Counted from the stretch's first letter, positions 52,877-62,417 are shown. The stretch is 64,000 nt of DNA from Desulfosporosinus lacus DSM 15449 (GCF_900129935.1 NZ_FQXJ01000006.1:213053-277052); one strand, 5' to 3'. Notes: generated by a model from the sequence alone, not told the origin. Numbers and translations are program-made.

Positions 52877-52893
52877 TAGCAATATTCATGCCA
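52877..52893 (-). promoter_or_regulatory. Sigma-54 (-24/-12) promoter of aor
   Basis: Minus strand TGGCAT (52893-52888), GAATA, TTGCTA (52882-52877). The first 15 bases are identical to the mop promoter. It lies in the 414-bp gap between aor and the activator gene. Confidence 0.78.
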
Positions 52894-53081
52894 TTTTTAA
52901 CAATCAAAAAAATAGTTTTAAATTTTCAAATAAATCTAACTCTATCAAAATAAAACAAATTAGAACAAATTAAAACAAGCAAGTTTATTTTCATAAAAGT
53001 GCCCTCTACGGATATTTAGCGGGACATTATTGGTATGCCGAACTAAAAGCGTTCCATATTTGAGCAGTTTACTTTGATAAT

Positions 53082-53100
53082 GTGTTCCAATACGGAACAC
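53082..53100. promoter_or_regulatory. Candidate upstream activator site for aor
   Basis: GTGTTCC-N5-GGAACAC, a perfect 7-base-arm palindrome, about 190 bases upstream of the aor -24 box and 110 bases before the activator's ATG. Another GTTCC half site lies at 53051-53055. Confidence 0.6.
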
Positions 53101-53210
53101 TAACGAAATATTTATATTTTTCGGACTAGTTGTTTGAATTGAATAGATATGGTATTGTGACAATTATAAAGACAAAAAAAACATGTCAGAGAGGAAAGGG
53201 AAAGCGATAT

Positions 53211-55088
53211 ATGGATAACTATTGGAAACGTTTTATAAATGGCGAGAGCGTTGAATCCGAAGTATCTCCTACCATCTATCGTTCCTGGCAAAGAAGCATT
53301 GAGTATCAAGTAGACCATACTCTAATTTCTCATCAGGATATTCTTTCTACTCCACGCTTAAGTGAACGCCGCGAGGCACAAGACACCCTGATCAGAGCGA
53401 GTGAACCCGTTTTGCCTTACATTTTCAGCTTGCTTGGAAATACTAATTATACAGTGCTGTTGGGCGATAACGATGGCTACATCATCGAGGCCGTCGGAGA
53501 TGGGCCCTTTATGAGTAAAGCTCAAAAAGTAAATCTAAGTCCCGGTGCCAGTTGGCGTGAGGAAATCCGAGGGACTAATGCCATTGGAACTGCCCTCCGC
53601 GATAATGCCCCCATGTCTGTCTTTGGTTGGGAGCACTTTGTACACGATAATCAATTTTTGGCCTGTTGGGCTGCCCCAATTCAAAGTAGCCAGGGTATCC
53701 CTCTTGGGGTTTTAGATATTAGCGGTGAAGCTAATCCAGACCGTCAAAAGATTTTAAATATTGCCATGATGGGTGCGAGTATGATCGAAAAAAACTTGCG
53801 ACTTTTCGAGCTGGAAAACCAATTGAGATTTTACCAAGAAGGGTCCAAGTTAGCTTCCTCACTATTGCAACAAGGATTTCTGGCTATTGATCAGAATGGC
53901 GTCATTACTAACATCAACTCCTACGGTGCCGGACTGCTTGGCCGCAGACAAGAAGATATCATTGGGCGACTCGCTGGCGAAGTTTTTAGTACACCAAAAG
54001 GATGGATGTTGAACGGACATTCCCTGAATCTCCATTTAAAAGATAGCTCAGGGAAAGAAATTACCTCCCACTTAAATCAGGTAGTCAATGAAGCCGGTCA
54101 ATCACTGGGCGCAGTAGGAACGTTGCAAATCTCAAAGAAAGCTCCTCTGTCCAATATTACGTGGATAGGAACCAGCCAGCTTTCCCAGCGAACTTTGGCA
54201 CGAGCTTCCAAAATTGCCTCAACCCACTCTTCTGTGCTCATTCACGGAGAAAGCGGAACTGGCAAGGAGATTATTTCTCATACAATCCATCAACTTAGCT
54301 CACGCAGCGAAGGACCTTTTGTCGCCTTAAACTGTGCCTCACTCCCAGCCTCACTCATCGAAAGTGAGTTATTTGGCTATGTTGAGGGTGCCTTCACTGG
54401 AGCGCGCAGGGGAGGAAAACCCGGTAAATTTGAATTAGCAAACAAAGGGACTATTTTCCTTGATGAAATTGGAGATATGCCTTTAAATGTTCAAGTTGCA
54501 CTCCTTCGAGTACTCCAAGAAAAAGAAGTTTCTCGAATCGGAGATACAAAGTCGATTAAAATAGATGTACGAGTTATTGCAGCAACCCACAAGGACCTTA
54601 ATGCCCTAGTCGCTGCGGAAAAATTTCGTCTGGATTTATACTATCGCCTGAAAGTCGTCACTTTAGAATTACCTCCATTACGCGAACGTTCTGAAGACAT
54701 TTTAGACTTTGTTCCGTATTTTATCGATAAAACATGTAAATCCCTTGATCTTCCTCCACTAGGGGTTCAAGAGGAAGTATATACTCATTTATTGTCCCAT
54801 AACTGGCCTGGTAATGTCCGAGAATTGGAAAACTGTATTGAGGGCATGGTCGGTTTAGCAGAAGGCCCTCTTCTAACGATAGCTGACTTACCAGACGAAA
54901 TCCTGCAAAACCTAGGCGAATCTGAATCGTCAGCCTCAACCGAACCCTTGCTTAATCAACATACTAAACAAGCAATCCTCTATGCACTAACCCAAACCAA
55001 GGGAAAAATCGCGCCAGCCTCTAAGCTTCTTGGGATTGGACGAAATACGCTCTACAGAAAGATAAAAGAGCTTGATATTAAGTTTTAA
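53211..55088 (+). CDS. Sigma-54-dependent transcriptional activator (AcoR-like)
   Basis: 625 residues. A GAF-type sensor region (LLGDNDGYIIEAVGDGPFMS, GASWREEIRGTNAIGTALRD) is followed by a PAS-like segment (LAIDQNGVITNINSYGAGLL). The AAA+ domain has Walker A GESGTGKE, the sigma-54 contact GAFTGA, and Walker B TIFLDEIGDMP. The C-terminal Fis-type helix-turn-helix is KIAPASKLLGIGRNTLYRKI. The frame opens at 53130, but ATG 53211 has the ribosome site. It is divergent from aor and likely activates aor and adh, and perhaps mop. The inducer is unknown; acetoin, alcohol or aldehyde are possibilities. Confidence 0.9.
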   Translation: MDNYWKRFINGESVESEVSPTIYRSWQRSIEYQVDHTLISHQDILSTPRLSERREAQDTLIRASEPVLPYIFSLLGNTNYTVLLGDNDGYIIEAVGDGPFMSKAQKVNLSPGASWREEIRGTNAIGTALRDNAPMSVFGWEHFVHDNQFLACWAAPIQSSQGIPLGVLDISGEANPDRQKILNIAMMGASMIEKNLRLFELENQLRFYQEGSKLASSLLQQGFLAIDQNGVITNINSYGAGLLGRRQEDIIGRLAGEVFSTPKGWMLNGHSLNLHLKDSSGKEITSHLNQVVNEAGQSLGAVGTLQISKKAPLSNITWIGTSQLSQRTLARASKIASTHSSVLIHGESGTGKEIISHTIHQLSSRSEGPFVALNCASLPASLIESELFGYVEGAFTGARRGGKPGKFELANKGTIFLDEIGDMPLNVQVALLRVLQEKEVSRIGDTKSIKIDVRVIAATHKDLNALVAAEKFRLDLYYRLKVVTLELPPLRERSEDILDFVPYFIDKTCKSLDLPPLGVQEEVYTHLLSHNWPGNVRELENCIEGMVGLAEGPLLTIADLPDEILQNLGESESSASTEPLLNQHTKQAILYALTQTKGKIAPASKLLGIGRNTLYRKIKELDIKF

Positions 55089-55094
55089 ACAACA

Positions 55095-55120
55095 AAACAT
55101 GGGGATTAGTTCCCCTGTTT
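55095..55120 (+). terminator. Hairpin directly after the activator gene
   Basis: AAACA(T)GGGGA pairs with TCCCCTGTTT across a short loop, 7 bases after the stop codon. Confidence 0.5.
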
Positions 55121-55160
55121 AGAAATGACAGTTGCAGAAGGTATCTTGAACAATCATGAA

Positions 55161-55209
55161 AAGAAATATCCCTGGAAGCCACAACGAGCTCCAGGGATAT
55201 TTCTTTTTT
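55161..55209. terminator. Strong bidirectional terminator between activator and hyf operon
   Basis: AAGAAATATCCCTGGA (55161-55176) pairs perfectly with TCCAGGGATATTTCTT (55190-55205) and TTTT follows. It separates the convergent activator gene and hydrogenase operon. Confidence 0.9.
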
Positions 55210-55271
55210 GTTATGTTTCTCTGGTCCCCACACCACGGTCCCTAGAGCAAAGTTCTAAGTCCCAAAGGATG

Positions 55272-55763
55272 TTATCTCTTCCCCATAAACTCCAACAAAG
55301 CCTTAATAATATCCTCAGGTTTTGGAGGACAGCCCGGAATCTCTACATCTACGGTTAAAACTTTACCTATCCCTTCTTCACAAGCATATGCTCCCCGGAA
55401 TACTCCACCATCGATAGCACAGTCGCCGACAGCAACAACCCATTTCGGCCTCGGCATCGCTTCATAGGTTTCATGAGCAGCCATCAATAACTGGGTAGAA
55501 CCCGGTCCAGTACACATTAAGAGATCTGCATGACGGGGTGACGCCACAAAGTCAATTCCTAAATGCTGATGATCATAAAAAGAGTTACCCAGTGCTGTTA
55601 GTTCCCAATCACACCCATTACAAGATCCACAATCTAAATGCCGAGCTTGTAGGGATTGCCTAAAGCTTGATGGCAATTTAGATGGTTTTTGGTTTGTTAG
55701 CGAATTTCCGCCCTTCTCAGTGAGACGTCCCATTTTTAGTTTTCGGAGCAGCAAATTCAACAA
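55272..55763 (-). CDS. hyfI: Hydrogenase-4 small subunit (HyfI/NuoB-like)
   Basis: About 163 residues. The iron-sulfur small subunit of a group 4 hydrogenase, with HLDCGSCNGCDWELTAL, LLMCTGPGST, AVGDCAIDGGVF and VEIPGCPPKPEDIIKALL; these cysteines bind the proximal [4Fe-4S] cluster. The open frame extends to an ATG at 55814 inside hyfG. A GGGGAG site points instead to TTG 55763 or 55760, which also removes the overlap. It is the last gene of the operon. Confidence 0.88.
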   Translation of the reverse strand: MLNLLLRKLKMGRLTEKGGNSLTNQKPSKLPSSFRQSLQARHLDCGSCNGCDWELTALGNSFYDHQHLGIDFVASPRHADLLMCTGPGSTQLLMAAHETYEAMPRPKWVVAVGDCAIDGGVFRGAYACEEGIGKVLTVDVEIPGCPPKPEDIIKALLEFMGKR

Positions 55764-55782
55764 TGTTATCTCCCCTTTTCGA

Positions 55783-57381
55783 CTAGCGGTCGCAACAACT
55801 ATAGCATAATTCAAAACTCTTATTGATTAACGGAAAGTCAGGAACGATATTTCCAGGTACTGTTAGCGGTACTGCTGGCCAGTTAGCATAACTGGCAGAT
55901 CGAATCCGACAACGATAAATTTTTGCCTCTTCATCCACCATAAGCCACACAACATCAGTTCCTCGAGGGGACTCTACACATCCCCAAGCAGGTTGCCATG
56001 GCCTAAGTTTACGGGAAGAAAACGGGTTAGAAGTATCACTCTTGCCCTCTGACTCCGTCATACCCTCTTCAAGTAAAGTTTGTAAGAATCTAAAACTTTC
56101 TCTCGCTTCTTTAACCCGTACCACTAGCCGAGACCAGCAATCCCCCTCTTGCTCAACCATCGATTGAAGGTTAAGTTCTGGATAAAGAAGGTGGGCATGG
56201 AGCTCTCGCCAGTCATTAGCAATTCCAGACGCGCGTGCTGCCGGTCCGGTAACACCCATATCCACTGCGCTTTCCGACTTTAACACACCCGTCGTAACTG
56301 CTCTTTGCCTGAAACCGTCATGATGGAGAAGAAGCGGTATCCACTCTTCAAAATCCTTTGCTATTTCAAGCAGTTGACTCAAAAGGGTTTGGCAGTCTTT
56401 CGAGTTTAGGATTGACTTTACTCCTCCGGGAACAACCATTCCCCGTAAAAACCGGTGGCCAAAGAATTTCAGATTTAGGCGTTGAAGCTTTTCTTTGCTT
56501 TGTGAACCATTGGCGTTACCTATTGCAAAGCCGACTCCAGCACACATATTACCAATATCTCCAATATGATTATAAACTCGCTCTAATTCAGCGAGGATCG
56601 TTCTCCATAGTAAGGCTGATCGTGAGACTTTCACATTAGCAAGTTTTTCAACAGCCTCACAATATGCAAGACCATGACTTAGAGCACATACCCCACAAAC
56701 TCGTTCTATAATGCGCAAACCCTCTTCAATGCTTCTACCTTCTACAAGTTTTTCTATTCCCTTATGAGTGTAAAAAAGCTGAGCTTCTAAATGCAACACT
56801 GGTTCCCCAATAGCGTAAAAACGAAAATGCCCCGGTTCAATAATACCGGCATGAATCGGACCAACCGGAACCTGAAAGATTCCGTCTCCATGCATTTCTG
56901 GGAAAACTAGTGGAGCACGTTTAAAGTTCTTGCCTTCTTCCCCTGTTTTGTAATCTTTGCGCAAGGGATGGAAGCCTTTTGGCCAACCCGGATGTAAGAC
57001 CAAAGAGCGCGGGTCAGGATGTCCAACAGCATGTAAACCAAAGAGATCTTGAGCTTCTCTTTCTGACCAGTTTAGGGCCGGAAAGATTTTGGCCAGTGAG
57101 GGGAATTCATCATTGATTCCTTTGGCTCCTAGAGTAAGAGAAAAATCCATTCCCGGAAAATGGAGAACCAAGTAAAGACAAAATCCACGCCCCAACTGTC
57201 GCTCATCATTGACAACATGTGTTAACCAAATTGGACGCGGCCTCATAGCTAAACAATAGGTCAATATTTCCGGAAGATCACGGGGGGGCACGTCGACAAT
57301 TCCCTCTTGTTTTTCCCATTCTACTATCTCAATGTCCGGACAACTATGATAACTCTGTAAATACTCCCGTAAGCCTTGCAT
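55783..57381 (-). CDS. hyfG: Hydrogenase-4 large subunit (HyfG-like, NuoC-NuoD fusion)
   Basis: 532 residues. Residues 1 to about 160 resemble NuoC (SEREAQDLFGLHAVGHPDPR). The rest is the [NiFe] large subunit, with the first nickel cysteine pair in IERVCGVCALSHG near residue 235 and the second in FELCYSCCDR at the C-terminus. Most relatives have DPCxxC there; here EL replaces DP, yet both cysteines remain, so a NiFe site is still possible. It follows hyfF by one base. Confidence 0.9.
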   Translation of the reverse strand: MQGLREYLQSYHSCPDIEIVEWEKQEGIVDVPPRDLPEILTYCLAMRPRPIWLTHVVNDERQLGRGFCLYLVLHFPGMDFSLTLGAKGINDEFPSLAKIFPALNWSEREAQDLFGLHAVGHPDPRSLVLHPGWPKGFHPLRKDYKTGEEGKNFKRAPLVFPEMHGDGIFQVPVGPIHAGIIEPGHFRFYAIGEPVLHLEAQLFYTHKGIEKLVEGRSIEEGLRIIERVCGVCALSHGLAYCEAVEKLANVKVSRSALLWRTILAELERVYNHIGDIGNMCAGVGFAIGNANGSQSKEKLQRLNLKFFGHRFLRGMVVPGGVKSILNSKDCQTLLSQLLEIAKDFEEWIPLLLHHDGFRQRAVTTGVLKSESAVDMGVTGPAARASGIANDWRELHAHLLYPELNLQSMVEQEGDCWSRLVVRVKEARESFRFLQTLLEEGMTESEGKSDTSNPFSSRKLRPWQPAWGCVESPRGTDVVWLMVDEEAKIYRCRIRSASYANWPAVPLTVPGNIVPDFPLINKSFELCYSCCDR

Positions 57382-57382
57382 C

Positions 57383-58837
57383 CTAAACTCCTCCCAAAAT
57401 TACTTTGACGACCTGATTCAGTGCCTGATTCAGACTTTGGGGAATAAACATGCCTAAGAAAAGGACTACCAAAAGAGGGATCGCCAAAGCAAGTGTACTT
57501 ACGCTCTCTCCAGGCTGATGCCGGCTGCTTGGCTTACCATATAGCATCTGGAGGAAATGATAGAGAAACCCCGCAAAGATCACCGTGAGAAATAGAATGC
57601 TAAAAAAGCCCAGTAGTGGATGACCTGTTTTAAATAGTCCGGATAAGATGCTTACTTCCGAACGAAATGTTCCAAACGGCGGGGTTCCGGTAATACTCAA
57701 TAATCCAAGCACCATGATCATTCCGGTATAAGGCAGAACTTTAAAAATCCCACGAATTCTAGCCATTTGCCTTGTTCCAGTTTTTTGTACAAGTCTTCCG
57801 ACAATGACGAATAGATTTGCCTTGGTAAGGCCATGAAGCAAGAGATGTAGTGAGGCCCCCCAAACAGCCTCCTTAGTACCCAACCCAAAACCGATAGCTA
57901 AAATTCCCATATGTTCAACACTAGAGTAGGCCAATAATCGTTTGATATCTTTTTGCAACAAGATAAACCCTGTCATCAGCGCCAATGATAAAAACCCGAA
58001 ACTCATAAGTATCGTTCCTACAAAATCTGGGCCTAGAGCAGTTAACCGAGCAAAACTGTACCAACGTAAAATGGCATAGAGAGCACAATTGAGTAAAACT
58101 GCGGATAATAAAGCACTGACCGGTGAAGGGGCCTGACTATGCGCATCAGGAAGCCAAGCATGCATTGGAGCAAAACCCACCTTCGCCCCATAGCCCACAA
58201 TGGCAAATAAAGCACCTAAGCGAAATAAAGTCGGGTCTAACTGACCAGCTACCTTGGGGAGCATTCGCCAATCCAACGCACTTAAACTCTGACCCAAGAG
58301 CGGTGCCACAGAGGCAAAAAGCAGCATAGTACCCAGTAAGGCAAAACTGATACCGACAACACACAAAATTACATATTTCCACGCAGCTTCAATCGCCTGC
58401 TTGTTTCGATAAAAGCCAACCAAGAGAGTCGTAGCTAAGGTTGTTCCCTCAATACCTACCCAAATAATGCCCAGGTTAGGTGTACTTACGACCAAAAGCA
58501 TTGTTGCCATAAAAATCCAAATCCAGAAATAGTACCATTTCAGCCGCGTTCTCGGGAATTTCTTCTCATGGACTTCTTCTTCCATATACCCAAAGGAAAA
58601 TAGAATAACATATACAGCAATCATGATAATGACGCCAAGTAGTAAAGCACTCAGTGCGTCCCAATAAAATATACCTGTCCCATAGGCGTAAGACCCTTGG
58701 CTTAACGTCTTTCTTATGGTCCATCCTCCACTCAACGTTAACAACACAAGAGCCACGCTGTTCAATAGTTTTAAGTAGGTATCCTTTGCCGAAAATAGCA
58801 TTCCTACTGCCGCGATTACCGCCACTCCAATAAACAT
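57383..58837 (-). CDS. hyfF: Hydrogenase-4 membrane subunit (HyfF, antiporter-like)
   Basis: A 484-residue polytopic protein of the Mrp/NuoLMN antiporter-like family thought to move ions during hydrogenase turnover. The conserved glutamate and lysine region is IIWVGIEGTTLATTLLVGFY, followed by VGYGAKVGFAPMHAWLPDAHSQ and LLAYSSVEHMG. It lies between hyfE and hyfG with short gaps. Confidence 0.9.
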   Translation of the reverse strand: MFIGVAVIAAVGMLFSAKDTYLKLLNSVALVLLTLSGGWTIRKTLSQGSYAYGTGIFYWDALSALLLGVIIMIAVYVILFSFGYMEEEVHEKKFPRTRLKWYYFWIWIFMATMLLVVSTPNLGIIWVGIEGTTLATTLLVGFYRNKQAIEAAWKYVILCVVGISFALLGTMLLFASVAPLLGQSLSALDWRMLPKVAGQLDPTLFRLGALFAIVGYGAKVGFAPMHAWLPDAHSQAPSPVSALLSAVLLNCALYAILRWYSFARLTALGPDFVGTILMSFGFLSLALMTGFILLQKDIKRLLAYSSVEHMGILAIGFGLGTKEAVWGASLHLLLHGLTKANLFVIVGRLVQKTGTRQMARIRGIFKVLPYTGMIMVLGLLSITGTPPFGTFRSEVSILSGLFKTGHPLLGFFSILFLTVIFAGFLYHFLQMLYGKPSSRHQPGESVSTLALAIPLLVVLFLGMFIPQSLNQALNQVVKVILGGV

Positions 58838-58843
58838 CGCATA

Positions 58844-59500
58844 CTATCCTTTCAATGACCTCATGTGATCAACATTTAGTGAATCATAATTTTCCAGCAT
58901 TTGTTTAGACAAAATTCCAATAATCACGATCCCCACGAGAATGTCAAAAGCTGCGCCCAATTCCACTAACAAAGGCATCCCCTGGGTTAGGAAAAATCCC
59001 GCTAGGAATATTCCATTGTCAATGAGCAAGATTCCCAGCACTTGGACTATAGCAACTTTGCGAGCCATCATTAGCAGAAGACCATAGAAGATAAGGGCAA
59101 ATGCGACGGCTAAACCGTTACGATAGCCGGAGTGAAGTGCCATCAGAGGTTCTGTCACCTCATAGGCTATAAGCGTTAAGCCCCCGGCAAAAACTAAGGA
59201 CAATGCGCGCTTCAGGTATATTTCACCCACCCACTCTGTCTTTGACTCTTTCAAAACCCGTCGCAGAAGAATGGGAATAACTCCAGCCTTAGCGACTAAC
59301 AACAACACGCCGAATATAATAACCTCTATGGCATGGTTATGATAGCCTTCTGCTATTAGAAGAAGGGAAACGAAAACGGTTTGTAACGTCCACCAATTTA
59401 AGGCATTTTTAACTCGGGCACTATAGACCATAATCAGTCCGCTAACTAAGAGGACAAGCAGCACTAAATTAAGTTCATTGTCAGAAATACCTATCATCAC
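58844..59500 (-). CDS. hyfE: Hydrogenase-4 membrane subunit HyfE
   Basis: 218 residues with about seven hydrophobic segments. The N-terminal LNLVLLVLLVSGLIMVYSARVKNAL and the central VVQ..GILLIDNGIFLAGFFLT-type region fit HyfE, a NuoK-related subunit. The ATG at 59500 directly abuts the stop of hyfC. Confidence 0.85.
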   Translation of the reverse strand: MMIGISDNELNLVLLVLLVSGLIMVYSARVKNALNWWTLQTVFVSLLLIAEGYHNHAIEVIIFGVLLLVAKAGVIPILLRRVLKESKTEWVGEIYLKRALSLVFAGGLTLIAYEVTEPLMALHSGYRNGLAVAFALIFYGLLLMMARKVAIVQVLGILLIDNGIFLAGFFLTQGMPLLVELGAAFDILVGIVIIGILSKQMLENYDSLNVDHMRSLKG

Positions 59501-60469
59501 CTAAATCTGCCCCCTTATAATCCAGAGTGAAATTAAGGCCAAAATGGCAGAAGAAGTGCCTGTTGCCAGATAATGAGGAGCTCGGAAAAGCCGCCTCTTA
59601 ACAAAGAGACTTTCTACCGTGGCGAAGAAGAATCCTAAAGCTGCCACCTTTACTCCAATAAAACCCAAAGCCCAGAGCGTCCCTAAAAGTCCATCACTAA
59701 ATGAGATCAACCCGCTAGGCCAAATGATTTGCGCCAATAAAACAAGCAGTAAGAGTTGTTTTATCTGTTCCGCAAAATTCAGCAGAGCCAGTGAAGGTCC
59801 CGAATACTCCAGTAGCATCCCTTCATGAATCATCGTTAATTCCAAATGAGTATCCGGATTATCCATGGGGATTCGTCCCATCTCCGCAATGCTAACCATC
59901 CCTAAGGCTATCAAGGCCAAAATTTTGGAGATATCCAAGGGGGATACACTTTGCAAACCTACCATGATCCCTTGCAGGGAGGTCGCCTCAGTTATGAAGG
60001 CTAAAACGATTAACCCTAGAAGTAAGGCCGGTTCTGTTAATAATCCAATAAAAAGTTCTCTGCTAGAGCCCATTCCTCCAAACGTTCCTGCCCCTTCTAA
60101 ACCGGCCAGTGTCAGGAACAGACGCACTAAGCCAAGGCTTGCCCCGAATAAAAAGAGATCCCCCCATACGCTGAATGGTGCCCAACCCCAAGCACCAGGA
60201 ATAACGAGCCCTGCCATCAGTGTTCCAGCCAAGACGATGCGAGGAGCTAAGAGGAAGATCCAAGAGGCATGTTCCGAAACCAGTTCCTCCTTCTTCAATA
60301 ATTTTCTTAAATCTCGGTATGGTTGAAGGATTGGTGGGCCCTGCCGCATCTGCCAGAACGCTTTGCTTTTTTTAATCAAACCTTGAACAAGCGGAGCGGC
60401 AACTACGATCAACGCCAAATGTCCTATTCCCATCAGAAGACGGGTTAATATCATGAATATTTCGTCCAT
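59501..60469 (-). CDS. hyfC: Hydrogenase-4 membrane subunit (HyfC, NuoH-like)
   Basis: 322 residues of the NuoH/HycD family, the helical subunit joining the hydrogenase module to the ion-pumping arm. It shows MRQGPPILQPYRDLRKLLKK near residue 41, MAEMGRIPMDNPDTHLELT-type text near 200 and ESLFVKRRLFRAPHYL near the end. A GGAGAG site precedes the ATG. Confidence 0.9.
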   Translation of the reverse strand: MDEIFMILTRLLMGIGHLALIVVAAPLVQGLIKKSKAFWQMRQGPPILQPYRDLRKLLKKEELVSEHASWIFLLAPRIVLAGTLMAGLVIPGAWGWAPFSVWGDLFLFGASLGLVRLFLTLAGLEGAGTFGGMGSSRELFIGLLTEPALLLGLIVLAFITEATSLQGIMVGLQSVSPLDISKILALIALGMVSIAEMGRIPMDNPDTHLELTMIHEGMLLEYSGPSLALLNFAEQIKQLLLLVLLAQIIWPSGLISFSDGLLGTLWALGFIGVKVAALGFFFATVESLFVKRRLFRAPHYLATGTSSAILALISLWIIRGQI

Positions 60470-60479
60470 CTCTTCTCTC

Positions 60480-62417
60480 CTATCTTCCTAAAATCAAAAC
60501 GACGATGACTGTAACTAGCAGGTAGGCTAAATATAAATGGATGCTCCCTGCCTGCAGCTTGCGGATATGAGACGACAGCCAAATTAATCCGCCAATCGCA
60601 GGTCGATAGAAACTATACTCAAATACTTCTTTGAGTTTTCCTTCGTAGGTTAGAGAACGCAGAGTGTATTGAGTTCCTGCAAAATCTCCTTCCACATGTC
60701 GGTGCGAACCCAACACTTTAGTAAAAAGGACCCGAATAGGATTTGTTAATCCACCGGCAGTATATTGGAGACTTGGGGTTAATGGCCCACCACAATTCCA
60801 TGTCGCAGTAACTCTACGAATCCCTCGTTTGCTCAGGACAATAACAATAACTGTCAGAAGAATCAGCAGGATCAGATAGGTTGAGGACAGGTTAAGCGGT
60901 GTCCCGAGAGCTGAACTTATTCCTAACACGTCTCCAGTTCTCAAAACTGAAAGCGGTAGATTGATTAAGGCTAAAATTGCCGAGGGCCAAAGTACACTTA
61001 AAACTGCCAACCCTCCAACTATCAAAGGTGTAATATATTGAACAGGGTGTGCTTCTTTGGCTTTTTCTGCTACTGTTGAGCGAGCTTGTCCAAGGAAGGA
61101 AATCCCAAACCACTTTACAAACGTAGCAATCGATAATCCACCAACCAAAGCGAGAACACCGATTGACAAAGGCAAGAAGACTTTACTCCAGCCATTTGCG
61201 AGGTGAGCTGTATTCACCCATAGAGATTGAAAAAGCATAAATTCTCCCCAAAATCCGCCTAAAGGAGGTAATGCAGTGATTCCTATAATTCCAATAAGCG
61301 CTCCAAAACCCGTTTTGGGCATTCGCTTGAGCAGTCCTCCCAATCGTTCCATGTTCCGAGTATGCGTTGCCTGTATGATATTCCCTGCTCCCATAAACAG
61401 TAATGATTTGAAAAGCATATGTTGAATAGTATGCCAAAAGAAAGCAACGAACGCTAAATTCATTGCCCAAGAATTATTCCAAGATCTTGCCAGAAAGGCA
61501 CTACCCAATGCGATACCAAGAATTCCAACATTCTCTATTGTAGAAAAAGCGAGTAGTTTTTTAAGATCTGACTGCACAGAAGCAGATAATATCCCAACAA
61601 TTGCTGATAGAGCTCCGACGAGCAAAAATAACCAACCCCACCAGACCGGGCCTGGTCCCAAGGTCAACCATACCAATCTAATAAACAGATAGAGTGCAAC
61701 CTTTACCATGACTCCAGACATTAGTGCCGATACTGGACTTGGTGCAGCCGAATGGGCATAAGGCAGCCAGATATGAAAAGGAACAAAACCAGCTTTTGTT
61801 CCTAATCCAATAAAAAATGCTAGAAAAATTAAATTTAGTTGGCTTGTGGAAAGTGTGGGAACCGCTTTCGCCCATGCCTCAAAAGCAAAGCTTCCTGTCA
61901 ATGCATATAAATACAAAATCGCCGTGGTCAATAATACTGTTGCCACATGGGTCATTACGAAGTATATGTAAGCAGACTTGCGATTTTGAGGGTCTTCATG
62001 TTCATAAAGAACTAAGAAGAATGAAAACAGAGACATCATTTCCCAACTCAATAAAAAGGTAAAGCCATCATCCGCAAGCAATACACCAAACATGCTGGCA
62101 AGAAATAAAAACCAATTAATCAAAAAAGGCCAAAGAGACTTGTTCTTGTCTTGATACTCCTTTAAGTATCCTAGGGCATAGAGAGACGATAACCCTTGCC
62201 CCAAGAGCAAGATAAAGAGAAAGAATACCGTTAGTCCATCCAATTTCCACGTAAGTGAAAGTCCCGCTCCTGCTTCAGTAAATAATTGAAATCCTGTTTT
62301 AATCCAGTCCCCCCCTCGACAAGTCAAAATCGTTCCCCAGATGAGTCCCGCTCCCGCCAATACAATACTTAAACCCATAAATAATTGACGAAAGGATTGG
62401 CTCTCCTTATTACCCAT
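60480..62417 (-). CDS. hyfB: Hydrogenase-4 membrane subunit (HyfB, NuoL-like)
   Basis: 645 residues, the first gene of the hyf operon. It is an antiporter-like subunit with LLSWEMMSLFSFFLVLYEH, GLGTKAGFVPFHIWLPYAHS and LLAFSTIENVGILGIALGS, and it ends in extra hydrophobic helices. No sigma-54 box was found in the 186-base gap upstream, so its control differs from mop/aor. A second antiporter subunit (HyfD) is absent. Confidence 0.9.
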   Translation of the reverse strand: MGNKESQSFRQLFMGLSIVLAGAGLIWGTILTCRGGDWIKTGFQLFTEAGAGLSLTWKLDGLTVFFLFILLLGQGLSSLYALGYLKEYQDKNKSLWPFLINWFLFLASMFGVLLADDGFTFLLSWEMMSLFSFFLVLYEHEDPQNRKSAYIYFVMTHVATVLLTTAILYLYALTGSFAFEAWAKAVPTLSTSQLNLIFLAFFIGLGTKAGFVPFHIWLPYAHSAAPSPVSALMSGVMVKVALYLFIRLVWLTLGPGPVWWGWLFLLVGALSAIVGILSASVQSDLKKLLAFSTIENVGILGIALGSAFLARSWNNSWAMNLAFVAFFWHTIQHMLFKSLLFMGAGNIIQATHTRNMERLGGLLKRMPKTGFGALIGIIGITALPPLGGFWGEFMLFQSLWVNTAHLANGWSKVFLPLSIGVLALVGGLSIATFVKWFGISFLGQARSTVAEKAKEAHPVQYITPLIVGGLAVLSVLWPSAILALINLPLSVLRTGDVLGISSALGTPLNLSSTYLILLILLTVIVIVLSKRGIRRVTATWNCGGPLTPSLQYTAGGLTNPIRVLFTKVLGSHRHVEGDFAGTQYTLRSLTYEGKLKEVFEYSFYRPAIGGLIWLSSHIRKLQAGSIHLYLAYLLVTVIVVLILGR

